This document shows positions 20,764 to 29,954 of a DNA stretch of 64,000 nucleotides, one piece after another. The first letter of the stretch is position 1; the number at the start of each line of letters is the position of its first letter. The DNA comes from Bacteroidota bacterium (GTDB lineage Bacteria > Bacteroidota > Bacteroidia > B-17B0 > Aurantibacillaceae), in contig JACDED010000002.1 in assembly GCA_013816615.1 (NCBI GenBank), positions 1 through 64,000 of the forward strand, given 5' to 3'. Below the pieces are notes generated by a model that searched no databases, was not told the origin of the DNA, and saw nothing but the letters and a program-made list of their open reading frames with translations. The translations under genes were made by a program, and so were the position numbers.

Positions 20764-20825
20764 ATGTTTCAGGTTTCTTGTTCCTGGTTTCTTGACTGTG
20801 TCTTAAGTCCTGTGTCTTGAATCCT
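20764..20825. repeat. Dispersed GTTTCAGGTTTCTTG / GTCTTGAATCC-type intergenic repeat
   Basis: Same word order as 16818..16878 (minus strand) and related to 53906..53974. Confidence 0.6.
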
Positions 20826-20915
20826 TTATCCTATAATAGAAAATACAATTCATTTTTCTTTTCTTTTAACGTTAATCTCAACAAAAGCCTGCGTATATTT
20901 GTAAGACTATTTCAC

Positions 20916-22049
20916 ATGCAAATGAATGTAAACGAGCTGTTAGAACGCGCCTTAAAATTTGAATTTTTAAGTATTGAAGAGGGTGTTTTTCTTTATGAAA
21001 ATGCGCCTACCGCCGAGTTGATGTTTGTTGCCAATGAGCTTAAAAAAATTCAGAAAAAAAACTCGAACAAAGTTACCTGGCAAATAGATCGTAACCTTAA
21101 CACTACCAATGTTTGTATTGCCAACTGTAAATTCTGTAATTTTTACCGCATTCCGGGTCATAAAGAATCTTACATTACCGATATTGCTACTTACAAGAAA
21201 AAAATAGAAGAAACCATTAAATACGGCGGCGATCAACTATTGCTGCAAGGCGGGCACCACCCTGATCTTGGCCTTTCGTTCTATGTAAATCTTTTTAAAG
21301 AAATAAAAAAATATTTTCCTCAAATAAAACTGCACTCTCTTGGGCCACCAGAAATTGCGCACATTACCAAATTAGAAAAAAGCACGCATACAGAAATTTT
21401 AAAAGCTTTGGTAGAAGCCGGGTTAGACAGTCTGCCAGGTGCTGGTGCCGAAATTTTAAACGACCGTGTTCGCCGGTTAATAAGCAAAGGTAAATGTACA
21501 GGACGCGAATGGTTAGAGGTGATGAAAGCCTGTCACCAGTTAAATATCACAACCAGCGCTACTATGATGTTTGGACACGTTGAAACCATTTACGAACGTT
21601 TTGAGCATTTAGTATGGATCCGTGAAGTGCAGGCACAAAAACCCGCTAATTCAAAAGGTTTCCTGGCCTTTATTCCGTGGCCATTTATGGATGACGGCAC
21701 TTTATTAAAACGTGTTAAAGGTGTAAAAAACACCGTTACTTCAGATGAATATATTCGTATGATAGCACTTAGCCGCATCATGCTTCCTAATATCATAAAT
21801 ATACAAGCCAGCTGGTTAACTGTTGGTAAAGCAACGGCGCAAATTTGTTTGCAAGCAGGCGCTAACGATTTTGGAAGTATTATGATAGAAGAGAACGTAG
21901 TGAGTGCCGCTGGTGCGCCACACCGCTTTACATATAAAACTATCCAGGATGCTATTCGCGAAGCCGGCTTTGAGCCACAATTACGTAATCAACAATACGA
22001 ATTCAGAGAGATCCCTGAAAATATAGAGGAACAAGTTGTTAATTATTAA
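20916..22049 (+). CDS. mqnC: Dehypoxanthine futalosine cyclase (radical SAM)
   Basis: CIANCKFCNFYR radical SAM motif, GGHHPDLGLSFYVNLFKEIK, LDSLPGAGAEIL; start at MQMNVNELL. Confidence 0.93.
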   Translation: MQMNVNELLERALKFEFLSIEEGVFLYENAPTAELMFVANELKKIQKKNSNKVTWQIDRNLNTTNVCIANCKFCNFYRIPGHKESYITDIATYKKKIEETIKYGGDQLLLQGGHHPDLGLSFYVNLFKEIKKYFPQIKLHSLGPPEIAHITKLEKSTHTEILKALVEAGLDSLPGAGAEILNDRVRRLISKGKCTGREWLEVMKACHQLNITTSATMMFGHVETIYERFEHLVWIREVQAQKPANSKGFLAFIPWPFMDDGTLLKRVKGVKNTVTSDEYIRMIALSRIMLPNIINIQASWLTVGKATAQICLQAGANDFGSIMIEENVVSAAGAPHRFTYKTIQDAIREAGFEPQLRNQQYEFREIPENIEEQVVNY

Positions 22050-22112
22050 ACTTTTTACGGCCACCAGTACCAAAATAAACCAAGTTTATAATTAATAATT
22101 TATCTTTGGTTC

Positions 22113-22763
22113 ATGCTTAAAAAAGTTCTTCTGTTTTTGGTTTTTAGTTTCTCGTTTCAATCAGTTGTTTCACAAACTACAGTTCAGGATACTATTTATT
22201 TAATGAATGGCCATGTTGTTGGCGAAAGAGTAATTGATACACTTTTAGGTGCTGTTACTATTATAAATCCAAAAAAACCAAGCAAAAAAATTCATTACGA
22301 ATGGGATCAGCTTTTTATGGTGCGTTTTGCCAATGGCGATAAACGTTATTACTACAAACAGGATTCATTATTAAGCAATTGGTTTACGCGTGATGAAATG
22401 TGGATGTACATGAAAGGCGAGAACGATGCACGCAAAGGTTTTAAAGCCCGCGGCGCTATGATCGGCGCAGGTATTGCAGGTGTGATTGGCGGAATGACCG
22501 GTACGTTTTGGGGGCCTGTTGCCCCTTACGGATTTATGGCTTTAACCGGTTTACCAAAAGTTAGAATAAGGCATAGCACTATTAGCAATCCAACGTATGT
22601 AGAAAGTGATGCTTACATTTTAGGCTACGAGCGTGTGGCAAGGCAACGTCGAAAAATTAAGGCCGTAATTGGCGGAACCGTTGGGCTTGCAATTGGCTAT
22701 ACTATTTATGCTCTCTTTCATTCTTCTTATCCTGAAAATATAGATGTGGGTTTTAATAAATAA
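22113..22763 (+). CDS. Secreted hypothetical protein with glycine-rich TM segments
   Basis: Signal peptide; DTIYLMNGHVVGE...; GAMIGAGIAGVIGG. Confidence 0.7.
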   Translation: MLKKVLLFLVFSFSFQSVVSQTTVQDTIYLMNGHVVGERVIDTLLGAVTIINPKKPSKKIHYEWDQLFMVRFANGDKRYYYKQDSLLSNWFTRDEMWMYMKGENDARKGFKARGAMIGAGIAGVIGGMTGTFWGPVAPYGFMALTGLPKVRIRHSTISNPTYVESDAYILGYERVARQRRKIKAVIGGTVGLAIGYTIYALFHSSYPENIDVGFNK

Positions 22764-22774
22764 AATTTAAAGGC

Positions 22775-24910
22775 ATGAAAAAAATAATTTTATTCCTCGC
22801 TTGTAATTTGCTTTTGTTAGAAGCATATGCGCAAGATCAACACGGTTGTATTACTGATCAATACTATCAAAAACAAATGCAAAATAATGCTGAGTTTAAA
22901 AAGAACCAGGATGCATTAGAAGTATTTACACAGGAGTTTATTAAAAAAGCTTCTGCTGCCAAATCAGCAACAGCATCGCTTTATATTATTCCAATCGTGT
23001 TTCATGTGATTCATACAGGTGGTTCAGGAAATATTTCTGATGCCCAAATAATTGACCAGGTGCAAATTTTAAATAAAGAATTTCCACGTCAACAAGCCGA
23101 TACCGTTTTAACCCCCGCGGCTTTTAAAACAGCAGCAGGCGCCTTTAATGTTGAGTTTCGTTTAGCAACTATCGACCCAAATGGTAATTGCACAAATGGC
23201 ATTAACAGGGTTTATAATTCAATTAGTAATTGTTCGGTTAATGAAGATGATCCAAAATCATTATCGTACTGGCCAAGCAATAAATATTTAAACGTTTGGT
23301 TGGTTCAATCCATGCATTATTCTGGTCAAAGCGGTTGTGCGGGCGGCGGTTATGCTACATTTCCCGGAGGCGCAGCAACATTAGACGGGATAAATATTCG
23401 CGGAGATCTTATTAGTAATATTGGTACATCTGCAAGCAATAGCGGTTGGGGAAATTTTAAGGGGCGCTATTTAATTCATGAATTAGGGCATTGGTTTAAC
23501 CTGCGTCATATTTGGGGCGATGCCAATTGTGGTAATGATCTTGTATCAGACACTCCTCCGCACGTTAACAGCAACAGCGGTTGTCCGAACTTTCCAAGAA
23601 ACCCAAACAACTCTTGTGGCGGCGGACCAAATGGCGAAATGTATACCGACTATATGGATTATACTAACGGATCATGTTTAAATATGTTCACCGCGGGGCA
23701 AGTAGTGCGTATGACAGCTTGTATTAACGGCGCGGCATCCGGCAGAAATAATTTATGGAGCAATGGTAATTTAATTGCAACAGGTACGGCCGATCCTTAT
23801 ATTTATCCTGTAGTATGTACTGCCGTTCCCGATATATTGCCTTTTGGAACCATCGTTGCCTGCGTTGGCGATTCGGTAAAATTTACTGACTATTCATACG
23901 GCGGTAATTCTTCTTCACGCAGCTGGAATTTTTTCGGAAGTCCTTCCTCCAGCTTAACGGATAGTATTGTAAAAGTAAAATATAATTTTCCCGGCGTTTA
24001 TAATATTGCTTTAACCAAAACTTATTTGTCTTCAAGCAAAACAACAACATTTACAAATAAAGTTTATGTATTGGATAGCGCAACTTCAAGCCACACAATT
24101 CCTTACAGCGAAAGCTTTGAGAACGCGGCTACTTTTGTAAATGAATGGACAGCTGTAAATAAAAATAATGACGTGGCCGATTGGCAAAATGTAAGCACAA
24201 CAAATTACACAGGAAATAATTGTGTGAGCATTGCTAACCATAATTCAATTGCACCATCAACCGATGAACTAATTTCACCGGCGTTTGACCTGAGTGCAAC
24301 CGCAAGTAATACATTAAGTTTCAGATTACATTTTGCAACGCGTGCAACAACCAATTCAGATAAGCTGGATGTTTCTATCTCAAATAATTGCGGGCTAACA
24401 TGGTTCTCGGTTTACAGTAAATCGGGTAGCGCTTTAAAAACGGTTACCGGTAATATAAACGGTTCAAACGTTCCTGCTCCTGCATCACCAGAATGGCGCG
24501 AAGAAAAAATAAATATTGATGATACACATCTTTCTGCCAAAACACGTTTCAGGTTTTCGTTTACGGCAGGTGGTGGTAATAATATTTTTATTGATGATAT
24601 AAATATTAATGGTATCAGTACGGTTGGTATAAAAGAAAATTCGGCAATAGCTTCTATTAATTTATTTCCAAATCCGGCAAACGCTATTTTGAATTTGAAT
24701 TATACTTTAAAAAACAAAGCTGCTGTTAAGTTAGAGATGACCGATATATTGGGAAAAATTCAAGCTATACAAACTACTGAAACAGTTAACGAAGGAGAAA
24801 ATAAGAACACAATAAACACCTCTTCTTTAAAACAGGGAATTTATTTCATCAGCATAAAACAAAACGGTGCTGTTATCTATTCTTCTAAATTTATAAAACA
24901 AGGCTCTTAA
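22775..24910 (+). CDS. M43 family (pappalysin-like) zinc metalloprotease with PKD region and T9SS type A sorting domain
   Basis: [15 protein letters not shown] zinc motif, [23 protein letters not shown]-terminal [15 protein letters not shown]...[11 protein letters not shown]. Confidence 0.93.
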   Translation: MKKIILFLACNLLLLEAYAQDQHGCITDQYYQKQMQNNAEFKKNQDALEVFTQEFIKKASAAKSATASLYIIPIVFHVIHTGGSGNISDAQIIDQVQILNKEFPRQQADTVLTPAAFKTAAGAFNVEFRLATIDPNGNCTNGINRVYNSISNCSVNEDDPKSLSYWPSNKYLNVWLVQSMHYSGQSGCAGGGYATFPGGAATLDGINIRGDLISNIGTSASNSGWGNFKGRYLIHELGHWFNLRHIWGDANCGNDLVSDTPPHVNSNSGCPNFPRNPNNSCGGGPNGEMYTDYMDYTNGSCLNMFTAGQVVRMTACINGAASGRNNLWSNGNLIATGTADPYIYPVVCTAVPDILPFGTIVACVGDSVKFTDYSYGGNSSSRSWNFFGSPSSSLTDSIVKVKYNFPGVYNIALTKTYLSSSKTTTFTNKVYVLDSATSSHTIPYSESFENAATFVNEWTAVNKNNDVADWQNVSTTNYTGNNCVSIANHNSIAPSTDELISPAFDLSATASNTLSFRLHFATRATTNSDKLDVSISNNCGLTWFSVYSKSGSALKTVTGNINGSNVPAPASPEWREEKINIDDTHLSAKTRFRFSFTAGGGNNIFIDDININGISTVGIKENSAIASINLFPNPANAILNLNYTLKNKAAVKLEMTDILGKIQAIQTTETVNEGENKNTINTSSLKQGIYFISIKQNGAVIYSSKFIKQGS

Positions 24911-24915
24911 TTTTT

Positions 24916-26085
24916 ATGCAAAAAAAAGTAATGCTGCTTGGCAGCGGTGAATTAGGTAAAGAGGTTGTTATTGCTTTACAGCGTTTAGGCCAATATGTGA
25001 TTGCTGTAGATAGTTATGAGAATGCGCCGGCTATGCAAGTAGCACATGCTTTTGAAGTAATTAATATGTTGGATGGTGAAGCGCTTGATAAAATTGTAGC
25101 CAAACATAAACCCGATCTTCTTGTTCCTGAAATTGAGGCTATACGCACCGAGCGTTTTTACGATTATGAAAAGCAAGGCATAACAGTTGTGCCAAGTGCA
25201 AAGGCTGCTAACTTCACCATGAATAGAAAGGCCATTCGCGACCTTGCTTCAAAAGAATTACGATTAAGAACTGCTAATTATTTATATGCAACAACTTTAG
25301 AAGCATTTAAAGATGCTGTTTCTAAAATTGGAATTCCTTGCGTTGTAAAACCATTAATGAGTAGCAGCGGCAAAGGGCAAAGCGTTATTAAAACCGAAGC
25401 AGATGTTGAAAAAGCCTGGAACTATGCCATGGATGGATCGCGCGGCGATTACAAAGAAGCGATCATTGAAGAATTTATAAAGTTTGATTCGGAAATTACA
25501 TTATTAACTGTTACGCAAAAGAATGGCACTACATTGTTTTGCCCGCCAATTGGCCACAGGCAAGAGCGCGGTGATTACCAGGAAAGCTGGCAACCTTGCG
25601 CCATAAGCGACAAAGATCTGAAGGAGGCGCAGGAAATGGCCGAGAAAGTGACCAAAGCATTAACCGGTTATGGTATTTGGGGTATTGAATTTTTCTTAAC
25701 GCAAAAAGGGGTTTACTTTTCTGAATTATCTCCTCGTCCGCACGACACTGGAATGGTAACATTGGCCAACACACAAAATTATAACGAGTTTGAATTACAC
25801 GCGCGCGCCATTTTAGGTTTACCAATTCCAAATATTGAATTGGTTAAGTGTGGTGCATCAGCTGTTATATTAGCAAATAAAGAAGGGGTTAGCCCTGGCT
25901 TTACCGGAATAGAAAAAGTTCTTGAAAATAAAAACACAGATGTAAAGGTTTTTGGCAAACCTACAACACGCCCGTACAGAAGAATGGCCGTTGTTGTTTG
26001 TAATGATGTACCAAACGGAGATGTAAATGCAGTGAAAGAAAAAGCAATAGCACTTTCAAAACAAATTGAGATCGTTTATACATGA
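24916..26085 (+). CDS. purT: Formate-dependent phosphoribosylglycinamide formyltransferase
   Basis: ATP-grasp; [61 protein letters not shown]. Confidence 0.96.
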   Translation: MQKKVMLLGSGELGKEVVIALQRLGQYVIAVDSYENAPAMQVAHAFEVINMLDGEALDKIVAKHKPDLLVPEIEAIRTERFYDYEKQGITVVPSAKAANFTMNRKAIRDLASKELRLRTANYLYATTLEAFKDAVSKIGIPCVVKPLMSSSGKGQSVIKTEADVEKAWNYAMDGSRGDYKEAIIEEFIKFDSEITLLTVTQKNGTTLFCPPIGHRQERGDYQESWQPCAISDKDLKEAQEMAEKVTKALTGYGIWGIEFFLTQKGVYFSELSPRPHDTGMVTLANTQNYNEFELHARAILGLPIPNIELVKCGASAVILANKEGVSPGFTGIEKVLENKNTDVKVFGKPTTRPYRRMAVVVCNDVPNGDVNAVKEKAIALSKQIEIVYT

Positions 26086-26624
26086 GAAAATTATTCCTGA
26101 TAGCGTTTGTTGTTTCTTGCTCTTTGCTTCAGGCGCAAATAGATTCTCTTATAATTCCTGCAAACAGCATCTTAAAAGATCTAAAAGTTGGCGATTCGTT
26201 AACCTATTACCAATGCCATGTGGAAGAAGCCACACAGCAGCTTTCAACGGTATCCGGACAAACGCTTACCGGTACACAACAAAAATACACCATCACCGAA
26301 AAGTATGTGGTGAAAAAAATCGCGAGCGGTTATACTGCTGATTATTATGCTGCTTCGTTAGCAGTATTTCCAAACAGAAAATTTTCTGCATTAAAAATAA
26401 GAGAGAAACCGTATTGGGGATTTAAAAAAGAAAAAGAATTTGTGTTAACAGACAAAGATCTTAAATATCTTATTGCCCTTGAAAAAAAAGGAAAAGAAGC
26501 TATTGAATACGATTATGCTATTACAAAATATAACACCAATCAATTAATTATCCGCCAGGGAAAAAACTTTAAGCAGTTGGTAATTGATGGCAATTATATT
26601 TTATCGAAGTTGTTGGGGAAGTAA
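26082..26624 (+). CDS. Secreted hypothetical protein
   Basis: Signal peptide [23 protein letters not shown] overlap with purT. Confidence 0.7.
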   Translation: MRKLFLIAFVVSCSLLQAQIDSLIIPANSILKDLKVGDSLTYYQCHVEEATQQLSTVSGQTLTGTQQKYTITEKYVVKKIASGYTADYYAASLAVFPNRKFSALKIREKPYWGFKKEKEFVLTDKDLKYLIALEKKGKEAIEYDYAITKYNTNQLIIRQGKNFKQLVIDGNYILSKLLGK

Positions 26625-26855
26625 TAATAATCCCCTGTCATCCCGACGCAGGAAAATCTTACATGCAATATTTTTAATTTGGGCGTGTCCCGCAGCCTGT
26701 GCTGAGTCTATCGAAGCGGGTCGGGCTTTGCGCTACAAGTCCTCGCTTCGCTGCGGGCTTTTCACTTCAATCCCTCACGCACATTGCGAGGGAAAAAACT
26801 TTAAGCAACTGGTAATTGATGGCAATTATATTTTATCGAAGTTGTTGGGGAAGTA
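26557..26855. repeat. 67-bp direct duplication of a gene 3' end (26557-26623 and 26789-26855) flanking a composite intergenic repeat
   Basis: Copies differ only at two adjacent bases (GT/AC); offset exactly 232 bp. Confidence 0.92.
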
Positions 26856-26870
26856 GTTTTGTTTTCTACT

Positions 26871-27260
26871 CTATAAAAGATCTTTAATATTTAGAACTGA
26901 GTTATTTGCTATTTTATTTTCGTTATTCTTTATAATAGCAGATAATAATATACGCTGCTCCGGGTTTTCCTTCCAATACTTTTTATCAATCCCAGTAACA
27001 CTATTAAGTAAATCTCCGAGATAAAAATCGCCTTCAGCTAAAACATCTTCTGTTAATTTTTCAATAGCAATATTCACAAGAAATTTTAATCCGATCTGTT
27101 GTCCTACTAAAACTCTTAGATCTTCGATGTTGAGTTTTTCTAATGGAACTTTTCTCAATGAATGACACCGTTTAACAAGATGTGTGTCGTAAGTTGGTTC
27201 AGGCCAAACCTCGTTTTCAAGTTTTTCGAGAGAAAGTTTACGATTTTCTGGTTTTTGCAT
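26871..27260 (-). CDS. CdiI-like contact-dependent growth inhibition immunity protein (orphan)
   Basis: LEKLENEVWPEPTYDTHLVKRCHSLRKVPLEKLNIEDLRVLVGQQIGLKFLVNIAIEKL...LAEGDFYLGDLL resembles the CdiI_2 family. Confidence 0.75.
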   Translation of the reverse strand: MQKPENRKLSLEKLENEVWPEPTYDTHLVKRCHSLRKVPLEKLNIEDLRVLVGQQIGLKFLVNIAIEKLTEDVLAEGDFYLGDLLNSVTGIDKKYWKENPEQRILLSAIIKNNENKIANNSVLNIKDLL

Positions 27261-27264
27261 AAAG

Positions 27265-29379
27265 CTATTTCTTCGCTTTAAACTTAGCTAAGCCTCTATC
27301 CAACCATTGAATGTATTTTGCAATATCAGGATCGTAGCTGGTAGAATCGCTGTAATGATTTTCGTTACCATCAATGATCCAGTACTGTGGTTGTGTGCTT
27401 GAGCTGTATTTTGTATTTTGTAAATAGCTCCAGCGATTTCCTACAGAAGATAATTTACGCGTCGATCCGCTCCACTCTACTTCTTTTTGTAATTCTACCG
27501 GTAATTTTTTCTTATCGTCAACATAAAGAGAAACTAAAATAAAATCTTCGCTTAACCTGCGTTTCACAGCCGGGTCGCTCCAAACTTGTCCTTCCATCCT
27601 ACGACAATTAACACAAGCCCAACCTGTAAAATCGATCATCAAAGGTTTTCCAACTTTTTTAGAGTATTCTAAAGCATAATAATAATCATCAAATGCAGGA
27701 ATGCCGTTTGGACCTTTGTGCGCATGTTCCGGCAGGTCTGAGTGAGCGCCGTTTGATGAAGAGATCTGCGATCTGCTTCCGCCAAAACCTTCGGGCGATT
27801 CACTATAAAAATCGGGTGGAGGAAACCCGTTGATCAATTTTAAAGGGGCACCCCATAAGCCTGGAATTAAATATATTGTAAAAGAAAAAACAATTACCGC
27901 CATTAATAATCGTGGTACCGAAACATATTTCATATCGCTGTCATGCGAAAGTTTGAACCAACCCATTAGGTAACCGCCAAGCAATGCAAAGATCACGATC
28001 CAGATCACTAAGAAAATTTCGCGTGTAACAATTCCAGCTTGTACAACAAGATCCGCATTTGATAAAAATTTCATTGCCAATGCTAATTCTAAAAAGCCTA
28101 AAACCACTTTTACAGAATTTAACCAGCCCCCCGATTTTGGTAACGAATTTAACCAACCCGGAAATGCGGCGAATAAACCAAACGGTAAAGCAAGTGCCAA
28201 TGAAAAACCAAACATGCCAAAAAATGGTCCCGCTAAAGCGCCTGTAGATGCAGCTTGCACAAGTAATGTTCCAATGATTGGTCCTGTACACGAGAATGAA
28301 ACCAAGCCTAAAGTAAAGGCCATAAAAAAGATGCCGATCAATCCGCCTTTATCTGATTTCGCATCCATTTTATTTACAAAAGCAGAGGGCAAAGTAATTT
28401 CAAACGCCCCTAAGAACGAAATAGCAAACACAACCAATAAAACAAAGAAGGCTAAATTAAACCAGACGTTGGTTGCGAGATTGTTCATGGCGTCGGCACC
28501 GAATATTAAAGTAACACCTAAGCCAAGCGCAATGTAAATGGCGATGATAGAAATAGCATAAATAAATGCATTACGAATACCCGCTGCTTTTGTTTTACTT
28601 TGTTTAGTAAAAAAACTAACCGTCATTGGTATCATAGGAAACACGCATGGTGTAAGCAATGCTGCTAAGCCACCAAAAAAACCTGCAATAAATAATCCTA
28701 AATAGGTTCTATCTGCTTTTTTTTCTTTTGGTGTTTCAGAAACTGTTGTTTCTTTGGTATTTGTTGTAGTAACAGTATTGTCACTTATAGTAGCTTGTTG
28801 TGTCGAATCAACTTTTGCTTTTTCAATCGCGGCTGTAGTTTCTGTATTAGCAGCAACTTCTGCGCCTTCTATTTTAAAACTAAATTCAGGTGAGGGCGAA
28901 AATTTCTGACATTGACTTTCGTTACAAGCCATTCCATCTATATACCCTTTTATAGTAAATGATTTATCTGTAAGTGCTTTAATTTTTTGTTTGAAAGTTG
29001 CGCTATTTGAAAAAGAACGAACAATTTTTCCGTCCCAAACAGGCTCAGCTTCTTCGTGTGGTTTTGGCTCGCTTGTTTTACCAATTAATTTATAGTCTTT
29101 TGATTTTTTAAAATCGAATAATGTTGGTAATGGTCCATCAGGCGTTTCTATTTGCGAATATAAATGCCAGGTAGGTTCTATAGTTGCTTTAAAGGTCAAT
29201 TCAAATTCATCTGCGCTTATCTTTTTTTGAGAATAGGTCCAGGTAACATATTGTTTGTTCTGGTAAGAAGCTTCTGTATTTATTGATTCAGGCGTTTTTT
29301 TAATATCAGGAGTTTTCTCGCCTCCATAAGAGCAAGAAGTAATAATGACAAAAAACAAGCCAACGAAAAATCTTTTCAT
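27265..29379 (-). CDS. dsbD: Thiol:disulfide interchange protein DsbD
   Basis: nDsbD domain, cytochrome-c-biogenesis TM region (LTPCVFPMIPMTVSFF, SCTGPIIGTLL), C-terminal thioredoxin WACVNCRRME. Confidence 0.93.
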   Translation of the reverse strand: MKRFFVGLFFVIITSCSYGGEKTPDIKKTPESINTEASYQNKQYVTWTYSQKKISADEFELTFKATIEPTWHLYSQIETPDGPLPTLFDFKKSKDYKLIGKTSEPKPHEEAEPVWDGKIVRSFSNSATFKQKIKALTDKSFTIKGYIDGMACNESQCQKFSPSPEFSFKIEGAEVAANTETTAAIEKAKVDSTQQATISDNTVTTTNTKETTVSETPKEKKADRTYLGLFIAGFFGGLAALLTPCVFPMIPMTVSFFTKQSKTKAAGIRNAFIYAISIIAIYIALGLGVTLIFGADAMNNLATNVWFNLAFFVLLVVFAISFLGAFEITLPSAFVNKMDAKSDKGGLIGIFFMAFTLGLVSFSCTGPIIGTLLVQAASTGALAGPFFGMFGFSLALALPFGLFAAFPGWLNSLPKSGGWLNSVKVVLGFLELALAMKFLSNADLVVQAGIVTREIFLVIWIVIFALLGGYLMGWFKLSHDSDMKYVSVPRLLMAVIVFSFTIYLIPGLWGAPLKLINGFPPPDFYSESPEGFGGSRSQISSSNGAHSDLPEHAHKGPNGIPAFDDYYYALEYSKKVGKPLMIDFTGWACVNCRRMEGQVWSDPAVKRRLSEDFILVSLYVDDKKKLPVELQKEVEWSGSTRKLSSVGNRWSYLQNTKYSSSTQPQYWIIDGNENHYSDSTSYDPDIAKYIQWLDRGLAKFKAKK

Positions 29380-29427
29380 ATTAAAATATTTTAGTAAAAT
29401 ATACAGGCTAAAAATACTATTATTTTT

Positions 29428-29874
29428 TTATTGCACCTTAACGCTAAGTTCGTTTGTTTTTGGAGGCAGGCACATTTGATCGTTACAGCACATAAACTCT
29501 ATCTTAAACGCCACGTTAAAGCCTGCTTTAGCGAATTTTACTTTTTGTTTAAATACCGATTTATCTGTTACCACAAATATTTTAGCGTCAAACGCTTTAT
29601 CAAATTCTTCATGCACATTACTCTCTTCTACTTTGCCAACCAATGTATATTGTTTTGATTCGGTAAAATTAAACGATGTTGGAACAGGACCATCAGCCGT
29701 CACTTTTTGAGAATAACTATGCCAGCCTTTTTCTACTTTAGGGATAATTATAATTTCACCTTCTGTTGCAGAAATTGATTTATAAGTTACCTGCCAGGTT
29801 ATAGGGTTTTGTTTTTGAGCGTTCACCCCAAAAAAAGAAATTACCGAGAGTAAAAGAATAAATAATTTTTTCAT
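29428..29874 (-). CDS. Stand-alone DsbD N-terminal-domain protein, secreted
   Basis: ITWQVTYKSIS..EG.I...KVEKGWHSYSQ parallels DsbD N-terminus; conserved CCNDQMC. Confidence 0.85.
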   Translation of the reverse strand: MKKLFILLLSVISFFGVNAQKQNPITWQVTYKSISATEGEIIIIPKVEKGWHSYSQKVTADGPVPTSFNFTESKQYTLVGKVEESNVHEEFDKAFDAKIFVVTDKSVFKQKVKFAKAGFNVAFKIEFMCCNDQMCLPPKTNELSVKVQ

Positions 29875-29954
29875 GAAATTGATGTTTTATTAAAGTTGGT
29901 TCTATTTTCTAATTTACGCAAATACGTTAAACAAAGTTTAACATTTATCTGTTT

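Noticed and set aside
25529-25831. 100-aa minus ORF inside purT
   Set aside because: Antisense shadow ORF; purT reading frame is strongly supported
26584-26856. 90-aa plus-strand ORF ending [21 protein letters not shown]
   Set aside because: Reads through the intergenic composite repeat into the duplicated gene 3' end; its tail is the copied C-terminus, not an independent gene
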